A DNA stretch of 64,000 bases from Thermus sediminis. Lineage in GTDB: Bacteria; Deinococcota; Deinococci; Deinococcales; Thermaceae. A program made the translations under genes and the position numbers. The stretch spans positions 434,001 to 498,000 of the forward strand of contig NZ_QURO01000004.1 of the NCBI RefSeq assembly GCF_003426945.1, read 5' to 3'. Under the pieces are notes generated by a model, which had not been told where the DNA came from, searched no databases, and saw only the letters and a program-made list of their open reading frames with translations. Numbering within the stretch: the stretch's first letter is position 1; every line of letters begins with the position of its first letter. Below are positions 20,069-29,188 of this stretch, in pieces.

Positions 20069-20659
20069 ATGAGCACCATCAACTTCGCCAACCGTGAGAT
20101 CAACTTCAAGATCGTCTACTACGGCCCCGGGCTCTCGGGGAAGACCACCAACCTGAAGTGGATCTACGGAAAGATCCCCGAGGGGCGCAAAGGGGAGATG
20201 ATCTCCCTGGCCACGGAGGACGAGCGCACCCTCTTCTTTGACTTCCTACCCCTGGACCTGGGGGAGGTCAAGGGCTTCAAGACCCGCTTTCACCTCTACA
20301 CCGTCCCCGGGCAGGTGTTCTACAACGCTAGCCGCAAGCTGATCCTGAGGGGCGTGGACGGGATCGTCTTCGTGGCGGACTCGGCCCCCAACCGCCTCAG
20401 GGCCAATGCGGAGAGCATGCGCAACATGCGGGAGAACCTGGCGGAGTACGGCCTCAAGGTGGAGGACCTCCCCGTGGTGCTCCAGGTGAACAAGCGGGAC
20501 CTTCCCGATGCCCTTCCCGTGGAGATGGTGCGGGCCGTGGTGGACCCCGAAGGCCGGTTCCCGGTATTTGAGGCGGTGGCCACCGAAGGCCAAGGGGTGG
20601 TTGAGACCCTGAAGGAAGTGAGCCGGCTGGTGTTGGCCCGGGTGGGAAGCACCACCTAG
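20069..20659 (+). CDS. mglA: Ras-like small GTPase MglA
   Basis: A 196-residue small G protein with P-loop GPGLSGKTT at 19-27, a switch II motif LYTVPGQ in which Thr78 replaces the usual aspartate (an MglA hallmark), and the guanine-specificity motif VNKRD. It cycles with MglB to define a cell pole. It follows mglB by a single base. The Thermus protein is the structural model for this family. Confidence 0.94.
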   Translation: MSTINFANREINFKIVYYGPGLSGKTTNLKWIYGKIPEGRKGEMISLATEDERTLFFDFLPLDLGEVKGFKTRFHLYTVPGQVFYNASRKLILRGVDGIVFVADSAPNRLRANAESMRNMRENLAEYGLKVEDLPVVLQVNKRDLPDALPVEMVRAVVDPEGRFPVFEAVATEGQGVVETLKEVSRLVLARVGSTT

Positions 20660-20754
20660 GTGGCCGAGTGCCCCAGAGTTTCCGTGCGGATGCTAGGCTG
20701 GGGCCAAAGGGTGGGGGCCCTGGGGCTCCGTTCGCTTCAGTATAGTTTGGTATA

Positions 20755-20800
20755 GGGACAAATGTCATACCCTACCCCCGTATACAGCGGGGACAAATGT
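20755..20800 (+). repeat. Direct repeats upstream of the cytochrome ba3 operon
   Basis: GGGACAAATGT occurs at 20755-20765 and again at 20790-20800, start-to-start distance 35 bp. The first copy contains GACA-AA-TGTC and is bracketed by GGTAT and ATACC. Two -10-like hexamers (TATAGT at 20741-20746 and TATAGG at 20751-20756) lie at or just before the first copy. Tandem sites near the promoter suggest a regulator of the low-oxygen oxidase; no regulator is identified. Confidence 0.5.
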
Positions 20801-20809
20801 ACTTTTCTC

Positions 20810-20860
20810 TACGGCAGATCTTTCGCTACCATGGGCTACGTGTACGGCAACCTGCCGTAA
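20810..20860 (+). promoter_or_regulatory. Attenuator-like leader with competing hairpins and a 9-codon mini-ORF before cbaD
   Basis: TGCCGTA (20853-20859) can pair with TACGGCA at 20843-20849 (7 bp, ACC loop). With the preceding C it can pair instead with TACGGCAG at 20810-20817 (8 bp, long loop). The two pairings exclude each other. A short frame ATG 20831 to TAA 20858-20860 (9 codons) covers the near stem, and its stop is 12 nt before the cbaD start. The cbaD Shine-Dalgarno begins right after the stem. Confidence 0.4.
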
Positions 20861-20872
20861 GGGAGGAAGGGT

Positions 20873-20977
20873 ATGCAGGAAAAACCGGTAGGCGCTTTAG
20901 CTGTGGTAGCCATCCTAGCGGTCGTGATCTTCGTCTTCTGGTTCGGGGTATTGGCCGTTTTCCTGGCCAGGGGGTAG
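20873..20977 (+). CDS. cbaD: Cytochrome ba3 oxidase subunit IIa
   Basis: A 34-residue single-span membrane protein, MQEKPVGALAVVAILAV onward, ending FLARG. It has the same length and pattern as the known Thermus CbaD, a lone helix that packs beside subunits I and II. GGGAGG (20861-20866) lies 6 nt upstream of the ATG. The gene is easy to miss because of its size. The stop is 2 nt before cbaB, so cbaDBA form one operon. Confidence 0.92.
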   Translation: MQEKPVGALAVVAILAVVIFVFWFGVLAVFLARG

Positions 20978-20979
20978 CC

Positions 20980-21492
20980 ATGTCCGAGCGGGAAGCCCAG
21001 CTCAAGAAGGCCATCTTGGAGTACGAGAAGAAGTGGATCGCCTTCTCCGTCTTTACCGTCCTCCTCTTCACGGCCATCATCGCCTTCACCTTGGCCAACC
21101 ACGGCCTTCGGGGGGTGATCCCCGTAGGCGAGCTGGAGCGGGTAGACCCCACCACGGTCCGCCTCGAGGGCCCCTGGGCTGACCCCGAACAGGCCGTCAT
21201 CCAGACAGGGCCCAACCAGTACACCGTTCACGTGCTGGCCTTCTCCTACGGGTACCAGCCCAACCCCATCGTGGTCCCCAGGGGGGCGGAGATCGTCTTC
21301 CGGGTCACCAGCCCCGATGTGCTCCACGGCTTCCACATCGAGGGGACCAACGTCAACGTGGAGGTCCTGCCCGGGGAGGTGACCACCGTGCGGTACACCT
21401 TCCAGCAGGCAGGGGAGTACCGGATCATCTGCAACCAGTACTGCGGCGTTGGGCACCACCTGATGTTTGGCAGGGTCGTGGTGGAGGAGTAA
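20980..21492 (+). CDS. cbaB: Cytochrome ba3 oxidase subunit II (CuA subunit)
   Basis: A 170-residue protein with one N-terminal membrane helix (about 19-38) and a periplasmic cupredoxin domain carrying the dinuclear CuA centre. Ligands are visible as His116, Cys151, Cys155, His159 and Met162, in the CNQYCGVGHHLM motif. It accepts electrons from cytochrome c552. ATG 20980 is 2 nt after the cbaD stop. The TAA is 1 nt before cbaA. Confidence 0.96.
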   Translation: MSEREAQLKKAILEYEKKWIAFSVFTVLLFTAIIAFTLANHGLRGVIPVGELERVDPTTVRLEGPWADPEQAVIQTGPNQYTVHVLAFSYGYQPNPIVVPRGAEIVFRVTSPDVLHGFHIEGTNVNVEVLPGEVTTVRYTFQQAGEYRIICNQYCGVGHHLMFGRVVVEE

Positions 21493-21493
21493 G

Positions 21494-23185
21494 ATGGCGG
21501 TGAAAGCTTTTCCCCAAGTCTACGCCGAAAACCCCGAGAAGAAGCTCACCCTTTACTACCTGGTCCTGGGCTTCGTGGCCCTCTTGGTCGGCAGCCTCTT
21601 CGGCCCCTTCCAGGCCCTGAACTACGGGAACGTGGACGCCTATCCCCTCCTAAAGCGCCTCCTGCCCTTCGTCCAGTCCTACTATCAGGGCCTCACCCTC
21701 CACGGCGTCCTGAACGCCATCGTCTTCACCCAGCTCCTGGCCATGGCGGTGATGCTCTACCTCCCCGCCCGGGAGCTCAGGGCCTACGGGGTCCAGCCCA
21801 ACCTCACCTGGGGCTGGGTGGCCTGGTGGATGGCCTTCCTGGGCCTCTTGACCGCAGCCTTGCCCCTCCTGGCCAACGAGGCCACCGTCCTCTACACCTT
21901 CTACCCCCCCCTTAAGGGCCACTGGGCCTTCTACGTGGGGGCCACGGTCTTCGTGGCCGCCAGCCTGGTGGTGGGGCTTTCGGTTATCGGCATGTGGCTG
22001 CGGTTCAAGAGGCGCTACCCCGAGCGCATCACCCCCCTGGCCACCTACATGGCGGTGACCTTTTGGCTCATGTGGCTCCTGGCCTCCTTGGGGCTGGTGG
22101 TGGAAAGCCTCTTCTTCCTCATCCCCTGGTCCTTGGGCCTTATCCAAGGGGTGGACCCCCTCCTGGCCCGGACCCTCTTCTGGTACACGGCCCACCCCAT
22201 CGTCTACTTCTGGCTCCTCCCCGCCTACGCCATCCTCTACCTGGTCCTGCCCAAGCTGGCGGGGGGGAAGCTCATCTCCGACCCCCTAGCCCGGGTGGTC
22301 TTCCTCCTCTTCCTCCTCTTCTCCGTCCCCGTGGGCTTCCACCACCAGTACGCCGATCCTGGGATTGCCCCCACTTGGAAGTTCGTGCACGCCGTCCTCA
22401 CCCTCTTCGTGGCCGTCCCCAGCCTGATCACCGCCTTCACGGTGGCCGCCAGCCTGGAGCTCGGAGGGAGGGCCCGCGGAGGCAAGGGCCTTCTGGGATG
22501 GATCCGCACCTTGCCCTGGGACAACCCCGCCTTCGCCGCCCCGGTGCTGGGCCTCATCGCCTTCATCCCCGGGGGAGCGGGGGGCATCGTGAACGCCAGC
22601 TACACCCTGAACTACGTGGTCCACAACACCGCCTGGGTCCCGGGCCACTTCCACCTGCAGGTGGGCACCCTGGTGACCATGACCATGATGGGGGCGGTCT
22701 TCTGGCTGGTGCCCCAGCTCACGGGCAAGCCCCTCACCGAGGGCATCCGCAAGGTGGGGCTTGCGGGGGTCTGGCTGTGGTTCGTGGGCATGATGATCAT
22801 GGCGGTGGGGCTGCACTGGCAGGGCCTCCTCAACGTGCCCCGGCGGGCCTATATCGCCCAGACCCCAGAGGCTTACGCCCATACGGCGGTGCCCATGGTC
22901 TTCAACGCCATCTCGGGGATCATCCTCCTCCTGGCCATCGTCCTCTTCTTCTACGCCTTCTTCGCCCTCTTGCTGCAGAGGGAACGCCGCATGGAGGTGG
23001 CAGCGGCGGAGGTCCCCTTCGCCGAGGCCCTCTCCGACGGAGGGGATAGCCCCGGCATGCGGCTTCTGGAACGCATTTGGTTCTGGTTCGCCCTGGCGGT
23101 CTTGTTGGTAGCCCTAGCCTACGGGCCCACCTTGGTGCAGCTCTTCGCCAACCAAAACCCCGTGCCCGGGTGGCGGCTCTGGTAG
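21494..23185 (+). CDS. cbaA: Cytochrome ba3 oxidase subunit I
   Basis: The 563-residue, about 13-helix catalytic subunit of the B-type heme-copper oxidase reduces oxygen to water and pumps protons. The low-spin heme b ligand is His70 (GLTLHGVLNA). The CuB histidine and cross-linked tyrosine are His234 and Tyr238 (HPIVYFW), with HH in VGFHHQYAD, and VPGHFHLQVG carries the heme a3 and second heme b ligands. It resembles the well-known Thermus ba3 enzyme throughout. A strong hairpin follows at 23198-23236. Confidence 0.97.
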   Translation: MAVKAFPQVYAENPEKKLTLYYLVLGFVALLVGSLFGPFQALNYGNVDAYPLLKRLLPFVQSYYQGLTLHGVLNAIVFTQLLAMAVMLYLPARELRAYGVQPNLTWGWVAWWMAFLGLLTAALPLLANEATVLYTFYPPLKGHWAFYVGATVFVAASLVVGLSVIGMWLRFKRRYPERITPLATYMAVTFWLMWLLASLGLVVESLFFLIPWSLGLIQGVDPLLARTLFWYTAHPIVYFWLLPAYAILYLVLPKLAGGKLISDPLARVVFLLFLLFSVPVGFHHQYADPGIAPTWKFVHAVLTLFVAVPSLITAFTVAASLELGGRARGGKGLLGWIRTLPWDNPAFAAPVLGLIAFIPGGAGGIVNASYTLNYVVHNTAWVPGHFHLQVGTLVTMTMMGAVFWLVPQLTGKPLTEGIRKVGLAGVWLWFVGMMIMAVGLHWQGLLNVPRRAYIAQTPEAYAHTAVPMVFNAISGIILLLAIVLFFYAFFALLLQRERRMEVAAAEVPFAEALSDGGDSPGMRLLERIWFWFALAVLLVALAYGPTLVQLFANQNPVPGWRLW

Positions 23186-23197
23186 CGGGGCAAGGGC

Positions 23198-23236
23198 CTC
23201 GAGGGCCAGGGACACCTGGCCCTTGAGGTTTCTTCT
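23198..23236 (+). terminator. Intrinsic terminator of the ba3 operon
   Basis: Arms CTCGAGGGCCAGG (23198-23210) and CCTGGCCCTTGAG (23215-23227) form a 13-bp stem with one G-T pair and a GACA loop. GTTTCTTCT follows. It ends 4 nt before the next gene's ATG, so that gene either depends on read-through or has a promoter inside this element. Confidence 0.7.
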
Positions 23237-23239
23237 GGG

Positions 23240-23737
23240 ATGGGGGAGACTGGGCCCGTGGGCTTCATCCCCGGCCGAGATCTGCCCTGGATCGCGGGCC
23301 TTTCCCTCCTGCCCTTCTTCCTCCAGTTCCTGGGTCTGGGGTTCGCCGACGTCCTAGGGGAAGGCCTTTGCGGGAGTGCCCTGGGGGTCTCGGAGGCCGA
23401 GGCCGTGCGCTACGGCCTGGTCTCGGAGTACTACCTCTACGGCCAGCTCTTCCTGGTCCTCTTGGCCCTCAAGGTCACCTACGCCCTGGGCCTTCTGATC
23501 CTCCGCTTCATGTACCCCGACCAGGACCCTCCCTTCACCCCCCTGGTCTGGCGCCTAGGGGTGGGGCTTTCCCTCACCCTTCTTCTCCTTTTCCTCCTCA
23601 CCCGCACCCTCCCCCTCCCCTTCCCCACCCCCTTAGGCCTGGCCCTCCTCTCCCCCGCGCCTTTGGACCCCCTTTCCCTCCTCATGGTCCTGCCCGAGCC
23701 CTTCCTCCTCGGGCTCCTCCTTAGGCACCGCCCGTGA
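23240..23737 (+). CDS. Hypothetical integral membrane protein downstream of ba3 oxidase
   Basis: A 165-residue protein with four predicted helices (about 15-35, 65-90, 100-122 and 135-160), the last two joined by a proline-rich loop. I do not recognise a domain. ATG 23240 lies right behind the ba3 terminator and lacks a ribosome site; GTG 23258 is an alternative start. Its stop overlaps the GTG of the MFS gene by 4 nt, so the two are translated together. Position suggests, but does not prove, a role in oxidase assembly or metal supply. Confidence 0.6.
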   Translation: MGETGPVGFIPGRDLPWIAGLSLLPFFLQFLGLGFADVLGEGLCGSALGVSEAEAVRYGLVSEYYLYGQLFLVLLALKVTYALGLLILRFMYPDQDPPFTPLVWRLGVGLSLTLLLLFLLTRTLPLPFPTPLGLALLSPAPLDPLSLLMVLPEPFLLGLLLRHRP

Positions 23738-24879
23738 GGCTTCCCCCTCTTGTCTACCTCTTGGGCCTCGTCAGCTTCCTCATGGACGTGGCGGGCGAGA
23801 TGGTCTACCCCCTCCTCCCCCTCTTTCTGGCGGGGCTTGGGGCCACCCCCACGGCCATCGGCCTGGTGGAGGGCGTGGCCGAGGCCACGGCCAGCCTCTT
23901 CAAGGTGGTGGGGGGGAGGCTCTCCGACCGCACGGGCAGGAGGCGGCCCTTTCTCCTCCTGGGCTACGGCCTCCCCGCCCTCTTCCGCCCCATCCTGGCC
24001 CTGGCGCAAAGCCCTTGGCACGTCCTCTTCTACCGCTTCTTGGACCGCACGGGGAAGGGCCTCAGGACCGCCCCCCGGGACGCCCTCATCGCCGAGAGCG
24101 TGCCCCAAGAGGCCTTGGGCCGGGCCTACGGCCTCCACCGGGGCCTGGACACCCTGGGGGCCACCCTGGGGCCCTTTCTGGCCTTTCTGCTTTTGCCCCT
24201 TGTGGGCACGCGGGGGGTCTTCTGGCTCTCCGCCCTCCCCGCCCTGCTGGCGGCGTTCATGCTCCTGTTTCTCAAAGAGGCGCCCCGGGCCCCCAGGCCC
24301 CTACCCCCCTTGCGCCTTTCCCGCATGGGCCGGGGCTACCGCCGCTTCCTCCTGGTCTCCGGGGTCTTCACCCTGGCCCTCTCCTCCAACGCCTTCCTCC
24401 TCCTCCGCCTAAAGGACCTGGGCCTAACGGAAGGCCAGGTGGCTTTGGCCTACACCCTCTACAACCTGGCCTACGCCCTCCTGGCCTACCCCTTGGGCAG
24501 CCTGGCGGACCGGGTAGGCCTGAGGCGGGTGGTGGCCCTGGGGTTTGGCCTCCACGCCCTGGCCTACCTGGGCTTTGCCGTGAGCGCCTCGGCCGCCATG
24601 GGCGTGGCCTTCCTCCTCATTTATGCCCTTCATTCCGCCGCCTTTGAGGGCACAAGCCGGGCCTACCTGGCCACCCTGGCCCCGGCGGAGGAAAAGGCCA
24701 GCGCCATCGGCCTTTACCACACCCTCATGGGCCTCCTCCTCCTGCCTGCGAGCCTCCTCTTTGGCCTCCTGTGGCAGGCCTTCGGGGCCCAGGTGGCCTT
24801 TTTGGCGGGGGCGGGGCTAGCCCTCCTGGCCCTCCTCCTCTTCCTGGTTGACGGGAAGGGCCAGCCCCCCTATCCTTAG
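23734..24879 (+). CDS. Major facilitator superfamily transporter
   Basis: A 381-residue protein with about twelve hydrophobic spans in two six-helix halves. MFS loop motifs appear at [13 protein letters not shown] (between helices 2 and 3) and, in the second half, [11 protein letters not shown]. The substrate is not evident. GTG 23734 overlaps the previous stop. Because the gene sits in the ba3 neighbourhood, copper or another oxidase cofactor is an attractive but unproven substrate. The 3' end carries the promoter of rpsO. Confidence 0.85.
   Translation: MRLPPLVYLLGLVSFLMDVAGEMVYPLLPLFLAGLGATPTAIGLVEGVAEATASLFKVVGGRLSDRTGRRRPFLLLGYGLPALFRPILALAQSPWHVLFYRFLDRTGKGLRTAPRDALIAESVPQEALGRAYGLHRGLDTLGATLGPFLAFLLLPLVGTRGVFWLSALPALLAAFMLLFLKEAPRAPRPLPPLRLSRMGRGYRRFLLVSGVFTLALSSNAFLLLRLKDLGLTEGQVALAYTLYNLAYALLAYPLGSLADRVGLRRVVALGFGLHALAYLGFAVSASAAMGVAFLLIYALHSAAFEGTSRAYLATLAPAEEKASAIGLYHTLMGLLLLPASLLFGLLWQAFGAQVAFLAGAGLALLALLLFLVDGKGQPPYP
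24848..24876 (+). promoter_or_regulatory. rpsO promoter inside the 3' end of the MFS gene
   Basis: -35 TTGACG (24848-24853), 17-nt spacer, -10 TATCCT (24871-24876). The predicted start is near 24883, giving an rpsO leader of about 60 nt. Confidence 0.75.
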
Positions 24880-24881
24880 GA

Positions 24882-24944
24882 AGGCCCCAAAGGGCCTCTG
24901 AGGAGGAAGGGGCGTTAGCGCCTTCCCCCCTGACGGAGGGAAAC
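24882..24944 (+). promoter_or_regulatory. Structured rpsO leader, probable S15 autoregulatory site
   Basis: The leader has hairpin AGGCCC-CAAA-GGGCCT (24882-24897) and hairpin GGCG-TTAG-CGCC (24911-24922, extendable by G-U pairs), then GGAGG at 24936-24940. Published work on Thermus thermophilus shows S15 repressing its own mRNA through an rRNA-like three-way junction; these helices fit that idea. Confidence 0.55.
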
Positions 24945-25214
24945 ATGCCCATCACCAAGGAAGAGAAGCAGAAGGTCATAGAGGAGTTCGCCCGCTTCCC
25001 GGGGGACACCGGGAGCACGGAGGTGCAGGTGGCCCTCCTCACCCTGAGGATCAACCGCCTCTCCGAGCACCTCAAGGCGCACAAGCACGACCACCACTCC
25101 CACCGGGGCCTCCTCATGCTGGTGGGGCAGAGGCGGAGGCTTCTCCGCTACCTGGAACGGGAGGACCCCGAGCGGTATAGGGCCCTGGTTGAGAAACTGG
25201 GGCTGAGGAAGTAA
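24945..25214 (+). CDS. rpsO: 30S ribosomal protein S15
   Basis: The 89-residue primary 16S rRNA-binding protein of the small subunit platform. The S15 signature spans residues 14-80, including [21 protein letters not shown], the [11 protein letters not shown] motif and [11 protein letters not shown] 24945 follows GGAGG by 4 nt. It is followed by a hairpin and pnp, the conserved rpsO-pnp order. Confidence 0.98.
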   Translation: MPITKEEKQKVIEEFARFPGDTGSTEVQVALLTLRINRLSEHLKAHKHDHHSHRGLLMLVGQRRRLLRYLEREDPERYRALVEKLGLRK

Positions 25215-25232
25215 ACTAAAGCTTAGGTCGGG

Positions 25233-25257
25233 GGCGGGGCCTTAGGGCTCCGCCTTT
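25233..25257 (+). terminator. Partial terminator/processing hairpin between rpsO and pnp
   Basis: GGCGGGGCC (25233-25241), loop TTAG, GGCTCCGCC (25246-25254) form a 9-bp stem with one G-T pair, followed by TTTCCC. It probably lowers pnp expression relative to rpsO or is a processing site, as in other rpsO-pnp operons. Confidence 0.6.
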
Positions 25258-25272
25258 CCCTTGAGGAACGCC

Positions 25273-27414
25273 ATGCCAGAAGCCACACCCAACACTCCAG
25301 AAGGCCATCGGTACGAAACGGAAGTCGCCGGAAGGAGGCTCATCCTGGAGACGGGCAAGTACGCCAAGCAGGCCTCGGGCTCCGTCCTGGTCCGCTACGG
25401 GGACACCCTCGTCCTCGCTACGGCCCAAGCCTCGGAAGAGCCCATAGAGGCGGACTTCCTCCCCCTCACGGTGGAGTTTGAGGAAAGGCACTACGCCGTG
25501 GGCAAGATCCCGGGGAGCTTCATGCGCCGGGAGGGCCGCCCCGGGGAGAAGGCCATCCTCTCCGCCCGCATGACCGACCGGCCCATCCGCCCCCTCTTCC
25601 CCAAGGGCTTCCGGCACGAGGTGCAGGTCATTCTCACCGTGCTCTCCGCCGACCAGAAGAACCCCCCGGATATCCTGGGGCCCATCGGGGCCAGCGCCGC
25701 CCTCATGCTCTCCGATATCCCCTGGGAAGGGCCCGTGGCCTGTGTGCGGGTGGGCCTCATCGGGGGACAGTTCCTCCTCAACCCCACCCTGCAGGAGCTG
25801 GAGGAGAGCGCCTTGGACCTGGTGGTGGCGGGGAGCCGGGAGGCCATCCTCATGGTGGAGGCCGGCGCCCAGGAGGTGGAGGAGGAGCTTTTGGTCCAGG
25901 CCCTGGAGTTCGCCCACCGGGAGATGGGGCCCATCCTGGAGCTTCAGGAACGGATGACCCGGGATCTAGGCAAGCCCAAGATGGCCTGGACGCCACCCGA
26001 AACCCTCCCCGAGGAGGAGAGGGAGGCCTTCTACCGCCTGGCCCTGGAAAGGGGCCTCTCCGGGGTGCTCCAGACCGCCAGCAAGGGGGAGAGGAGCCGG
26101 GCCCTTTCGGCCTTCGCCGAAAGCCTCATCCTCGAGGCCCTGCCCAGGCGGGAGGACGGCACCCCGGACGAGGGCAAAAAGCGCCTTTACGAGGGCGCCT
26201 TCGGGGAGGTGGTGCGGCGGGAGCTCAGGCGGCTCGTCTTGGAGGAGGGCAGGCGGGCGGATGGACGGGGGCCCAGGGACCTGAGGCCCATCTGGATTGA
26301 GGCGGACGTCCTCCCCCGGGCCCACGGCTCCGCCCTCTTCACCCGGGGAGAGACCCAGGTCCTGGGCACCGTGACCCTGGGCACGGGCCGCGACGAGCAG
26401 ATCCTCGACGACCTGGGCATCGACGAGACCGACCCCTTCCTCGTCCACTACAACTTCCCCCCCTTTTCCACCGGGGAGGTCCGGCGCCTCCGCGGGGTGT
26501 CCCGCCGGGAGGTGGGCCACGGCAACCTGGCCAAGCGGGCCCTGAAGGCGGTCCTCCCCCCCCAGGAAGCCTTCCCCTACACCATCCGGGTGGTGGGGGA
26601 CGTATTGGAGTCCAACGGCTCTAGCTCCATGGCCACGGTCTGCGCCGGGAGCCTGGCCCTCATGGACGCTGGGGTGCCCGTGAGGGCCCCGGTGGCGGGG
26701 GTGGCCATGGGCCTGGTCTGGGAGAACGAGAAGGCGGTGATCCTAACCGACATCTTGGGCCTCGAGGACGCCCTCGGGGACATGGACTTCAAGGTGGCGG
26801 GAACCCGTAGGGGGGTCACCGCCCTGCAGATGGACAACAAGGTGGGGGGCCTCCCCCGGGAGGTCCTGAAGGAGGCCCTCCTCCAGGCCCGGGAGGCCCG
26901 GCTCAGGATCCTGGACCTCATGGAAAGCGTCCTCCCCGCCTCCCGCCCGAGCCTCAAGCCCTTCGCCCCCCGGATCCTCTCCCTCAAGGTGCCCGTGGAG
27001 AAGATCGGCCTGGTCATCGGCCCCGGGGGCAAGAACGTCCGAGCCCTAGAGGAGTTGGGCGTGGAGGTGGACATCGAGGAGGACGGGACCATCCGCATCT
27101 ACTCCAGCGACTCGGAGGCGGCGGAGAAGGCCAAGGCCCGCATAGAGGAGCTCACCCGCGAGGCCAAGGTGGGCGAGGTCTACGAGGGCACCGTCACCCG
27201 GATCGCCCCCTTCGGAGCCTTCGTCAGCCTCTTCCCCGGCACCGAGGGCCTCCTCCACATCAGCCAGGTGGCCCCGGGCCGGGTGGAGCGGGTGGAGGAC
27301 CACCTCAAGGTGGGGGACGTGATCAAGGTCAAGGTCTACCGCATTGACGATAAGGGCAAGATTGACCTCATCCGCCCCGAGCTGGAAGGCAAGATCCCCC
27401 CGAGGCGGCGCTGA
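25273..27414 (+). CDS. pnp: Polyribonucleotide nucleotidyltransferase (PNPase)
   Basis: A 713-residue phosphorolytic 3'-5' exoribonuclease that also adds tails. It has two RNase PH-like domains (about 10-220 and 310-530) with an all-helical linker, a KH domain ([15 protein letters not shown], near 580) and an S1 domain ([18 protein letters not shown]) at the C-terminus. ATG 25273 is preferred over a TTG four codons earlier because of the GAGGA ribosome site and the known Thermus N-terminus ([14 protein letters not shown]). RNase J follows 49 nt later. Confidence 0.97.
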   Translation: MPEATPNTPEGHRYETEVAGRRLILETGKYAKQASGSVLVRYGDTLVLATAQASEEPIEADFLPLTVEFEERHYAVGKIPGSFMRREGRPGEKAILSARMTDRPIRPLFPKGFRHEVQVILTVLSADQKNPPDILGPIGASAALMLSDIPWEGPVACVRVGLIGGQFLLNPTLQELEESALDLVVAGSREAILMVEAGAQEVEEELLVQALEFAHREMGPILELQERMTRDLGKPKMAWTPPETLPEEEREAFYRLALERGLSGVLQTASKGERSRALSAFAESLILEALPRREDGTPDEGKKRLYEGAFGEVVRRELRRLVLEEGRRADGRGPRDLRPIWIEADVLPRAHGSALFTRGETQVLGTVTLGTGRDEQILDDLGIDETDPFLVHYNFPPFSTGEVRRLRGVSRREVGHGNLAKRALKAVLPPQEAFPYTIRVVGDVLESNGSSSMATVCAGSLALMDAGVPVRAPVAGVAMGLVWENEKAVILTDILGLEDALGDMDFKVAGTRRGVTALQMDNKVGGLPREVLKEALLQAREARLRILDLMESVLPASRPSLKPFAPRILSLKVPVEKIGLVIGPGGKNVRALEELGVEVDIEEDGTIRIYSSDSEAAEKAKARIEELTREAKVGEVYEGTVTRIAPFGAFVSLFPGTEGLLHISQVAPGRVERVEDHLKVGDVIKVKVYRIDDKGKIDLIRPELEGKIPPRRR

Positions 27415-27463
27415 CCCTCGGGGGTAATCCGCTATCCCGGCCCGTCCGGGGAAAAGGAGGCCT

Positions 27464-29185
27464 ATGGAAAACCAGGAACGGAAACCGAGAAGGAGGCGGC
27501 GCAGGCGGCCGCAGGACGGACCTTCCCCACCGGGCCAGGACCCGGTGGAGATCATCCCCCTAGGGGGGATGGGGGAGATCGGCAAGAACATCACCGCCTT
27601 CCGCTACCGGGACGAGATCTTCGTCCTGGATGGGGGCCTGGCTTTTCCCGACGAGGGGATGCCGGGGGTGGATCTCCTCATCCCCCGGGTGGACTTCCTC
27701 ATAGAGAACCGCCACCGCATCAAGGCCTGGGTGCTGACCCACGGCCACGAGGACCACATCGGGGGGCTTCCCTTCATCCTACCCATGGTCTACGGCAAGG
27801 AAAGCCCGGTGCCCATCTACGGGGCCCGGCTCACCCTGGGCCTTTTAAAGGGGAAGCTGGAGGAGTTCGGCCTCCGGCCAGGAAGCTTCAACCTCAAGGA
27901 GGTTTCCCCCGACGACCGAATCGGGGTGGGCCGGTACTTCACCCTGGACCTCTTCCGCATGACCCACTCCATCCCCGACAACTCGGGGCTTTTGATCCGC
28001 ACCCCCGTGGGCACCATCGTCCACACCGGGGACTTCAAGCTGGACGCCACCCCCATTGACGGGAAGGTCTCCCATCTGGCCAAGGTGGCCCAGGCAGGAG
28101 CCGAGGGGGTCCTCCTCCTCATCGCCGACGCCACCAACGCCGAGCGCCCCGGCTACACCCCAAGCGAGATGGAGATCGCCAAGGAGCTGGACCAGGCGAT
28201 CGGCCGGGCTCCCGGGCGGGTCTTCGTGACCACCTTCGCCAGCCACATCCACCGCATCCAGGCGGTAATCTGGATTGCGGAGAAGTACGGACGCAAGGTG
28301 GCCATGGAGGGGCGGAGCATGGTGAAGTTCAGCCGCATCGCCATGGAGCTGGGCTACCTCAAGGTGAAGGACCGCCTCTACGCCCTCGAGGAGGTGGCGG
28401 ACCTCCCCGACCACCAGGTCCTCATCCTGGCCACGGGAAGCCAGGGCCAGCCCATGTCCGTCCTCCACCGCCTGGCCTTTGAGGGGCACGCCAAGATGGC
28501 CATCAAGCCGGGGGACACGGTGATCCTCTCCTCTAGCCCCATCCCCGGCAACGAGGAGGCGGTGAACCGGGTCATCAACCGCCTCTACGCCCTAGGGGCC
28601 TACGTCCTCTACCCTCCCACGTACAAGGTCCACGCCTCGGGCCACGCCTCCCAGGAGGAGCTGAAGCTGATCCTGAACCTCACCACGCCCAAGTTTTTCC
28701 TCCCTTGGCACGGGGAGGTGCGCCACCAGACCAACCTCAAGTGGCTGGCCGAGGGCATGAGCCGCCCCCCGGAGAAGACCCTGATCGGGGAGAACGGGGC
28801 CATTTACCGCCTCACCCCCACGAGCTTTGAGAAGGCGGGCTCGGTCCCCCACGGGGCCCTCTACGTGGACGGCCTGGGGGTGGGGGATATCACCGAGGAG
28901 ATCCTGGCCGACCGCCAGCACATGGCCGAGGAGGGCCTGGTGGTGATCGCCGCCCTGGCGGGGCGGGAACCCGTGGTGGAGGTGGTCTCCCGAGGGTTCG
29001 TGAAGGCGGGGGAGAGGCTTTTAGGGGAGGTGCGGCGGATGGCCCTCGAGACCCTCACCGCCGGAGTCCGGGAAAAGAAGCCCCTGGAGCGCATCCGGGA
29101 CGACATCTACTACCCGGTGAAGAAGTTCTTGAAAAAGGCTACGGGCCGCGACCCCGTGATCCTGCCGGTGGTCATCGAGGGGTGA
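27464..29185 (+). CDS. rnj: Ribonuclease J
   Basis: A 573-residue beta-CASP metallo-beta-lactamase nuclease with 5'-3' exo- and endoribonuclease activity. It starts with an arginine-rich extension (KPRRRRRRRP) that may bind RNA. The zinc motif is LTHGHEDHIGG, further ligands lie in HTGDFKLD and the beta-CASP motif SGHASQEEL. The order rpsO-pnp-rnj makes a compact RNA-decay cluster. GGAGG lies 7 nt before the ATG. The Thermus RNase J is the structural prototype. Confidence 0.95.
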   Translation: MENQERKPRRRRRRRPQDGPSPPGQDPVEIIPLGGMGEIGKNITAFRYRDEIFVLDGGLAFPDEGMPGVDLLIPRVDFLIENRHRIKAWVLTHGHEDHIGGLPFILPMVYGKESPVPIYGARLTLGLLKGKLEEFGLRPGSFNLKEVSPDDRIGVGRYFTLDLFRMTHSIPDNSGLLIRTPVGTIVHTGDFKLDATPIDGKVSHLAKVAQAGAEGVLLLIADATNAERPGYTPSEMEIAKELDQAIGRAPGRVFVTTFASHIHRIQAVIWIAEKYGRKVAMEGRSMVKFSRIAMELGYLKVKDRLYALEEVADLPDHQVLILATGSQGQPMSVLHRLAFEGHAKMAIKPGDTVILSSSPIPGNEEAVNRVINRLYALGAYVLYPPTYKVHASGHASQEELKLILNLTTPKFFLPWHGEVRHQTNLKWLAEGMSRPPEKTLIGENGAIYRLTPTSFEKAGSVPHGALYVDGLGVGDITEEILADRQHMAEEGLVVIAALAGREPVVEVVSRGFVKAGERLLGEVRRMALETLTAGVREKKPLERIRDDIYYPVKKFLKKATGRDPVILPVVIEG

Positions 29186-29188
29186 GGC

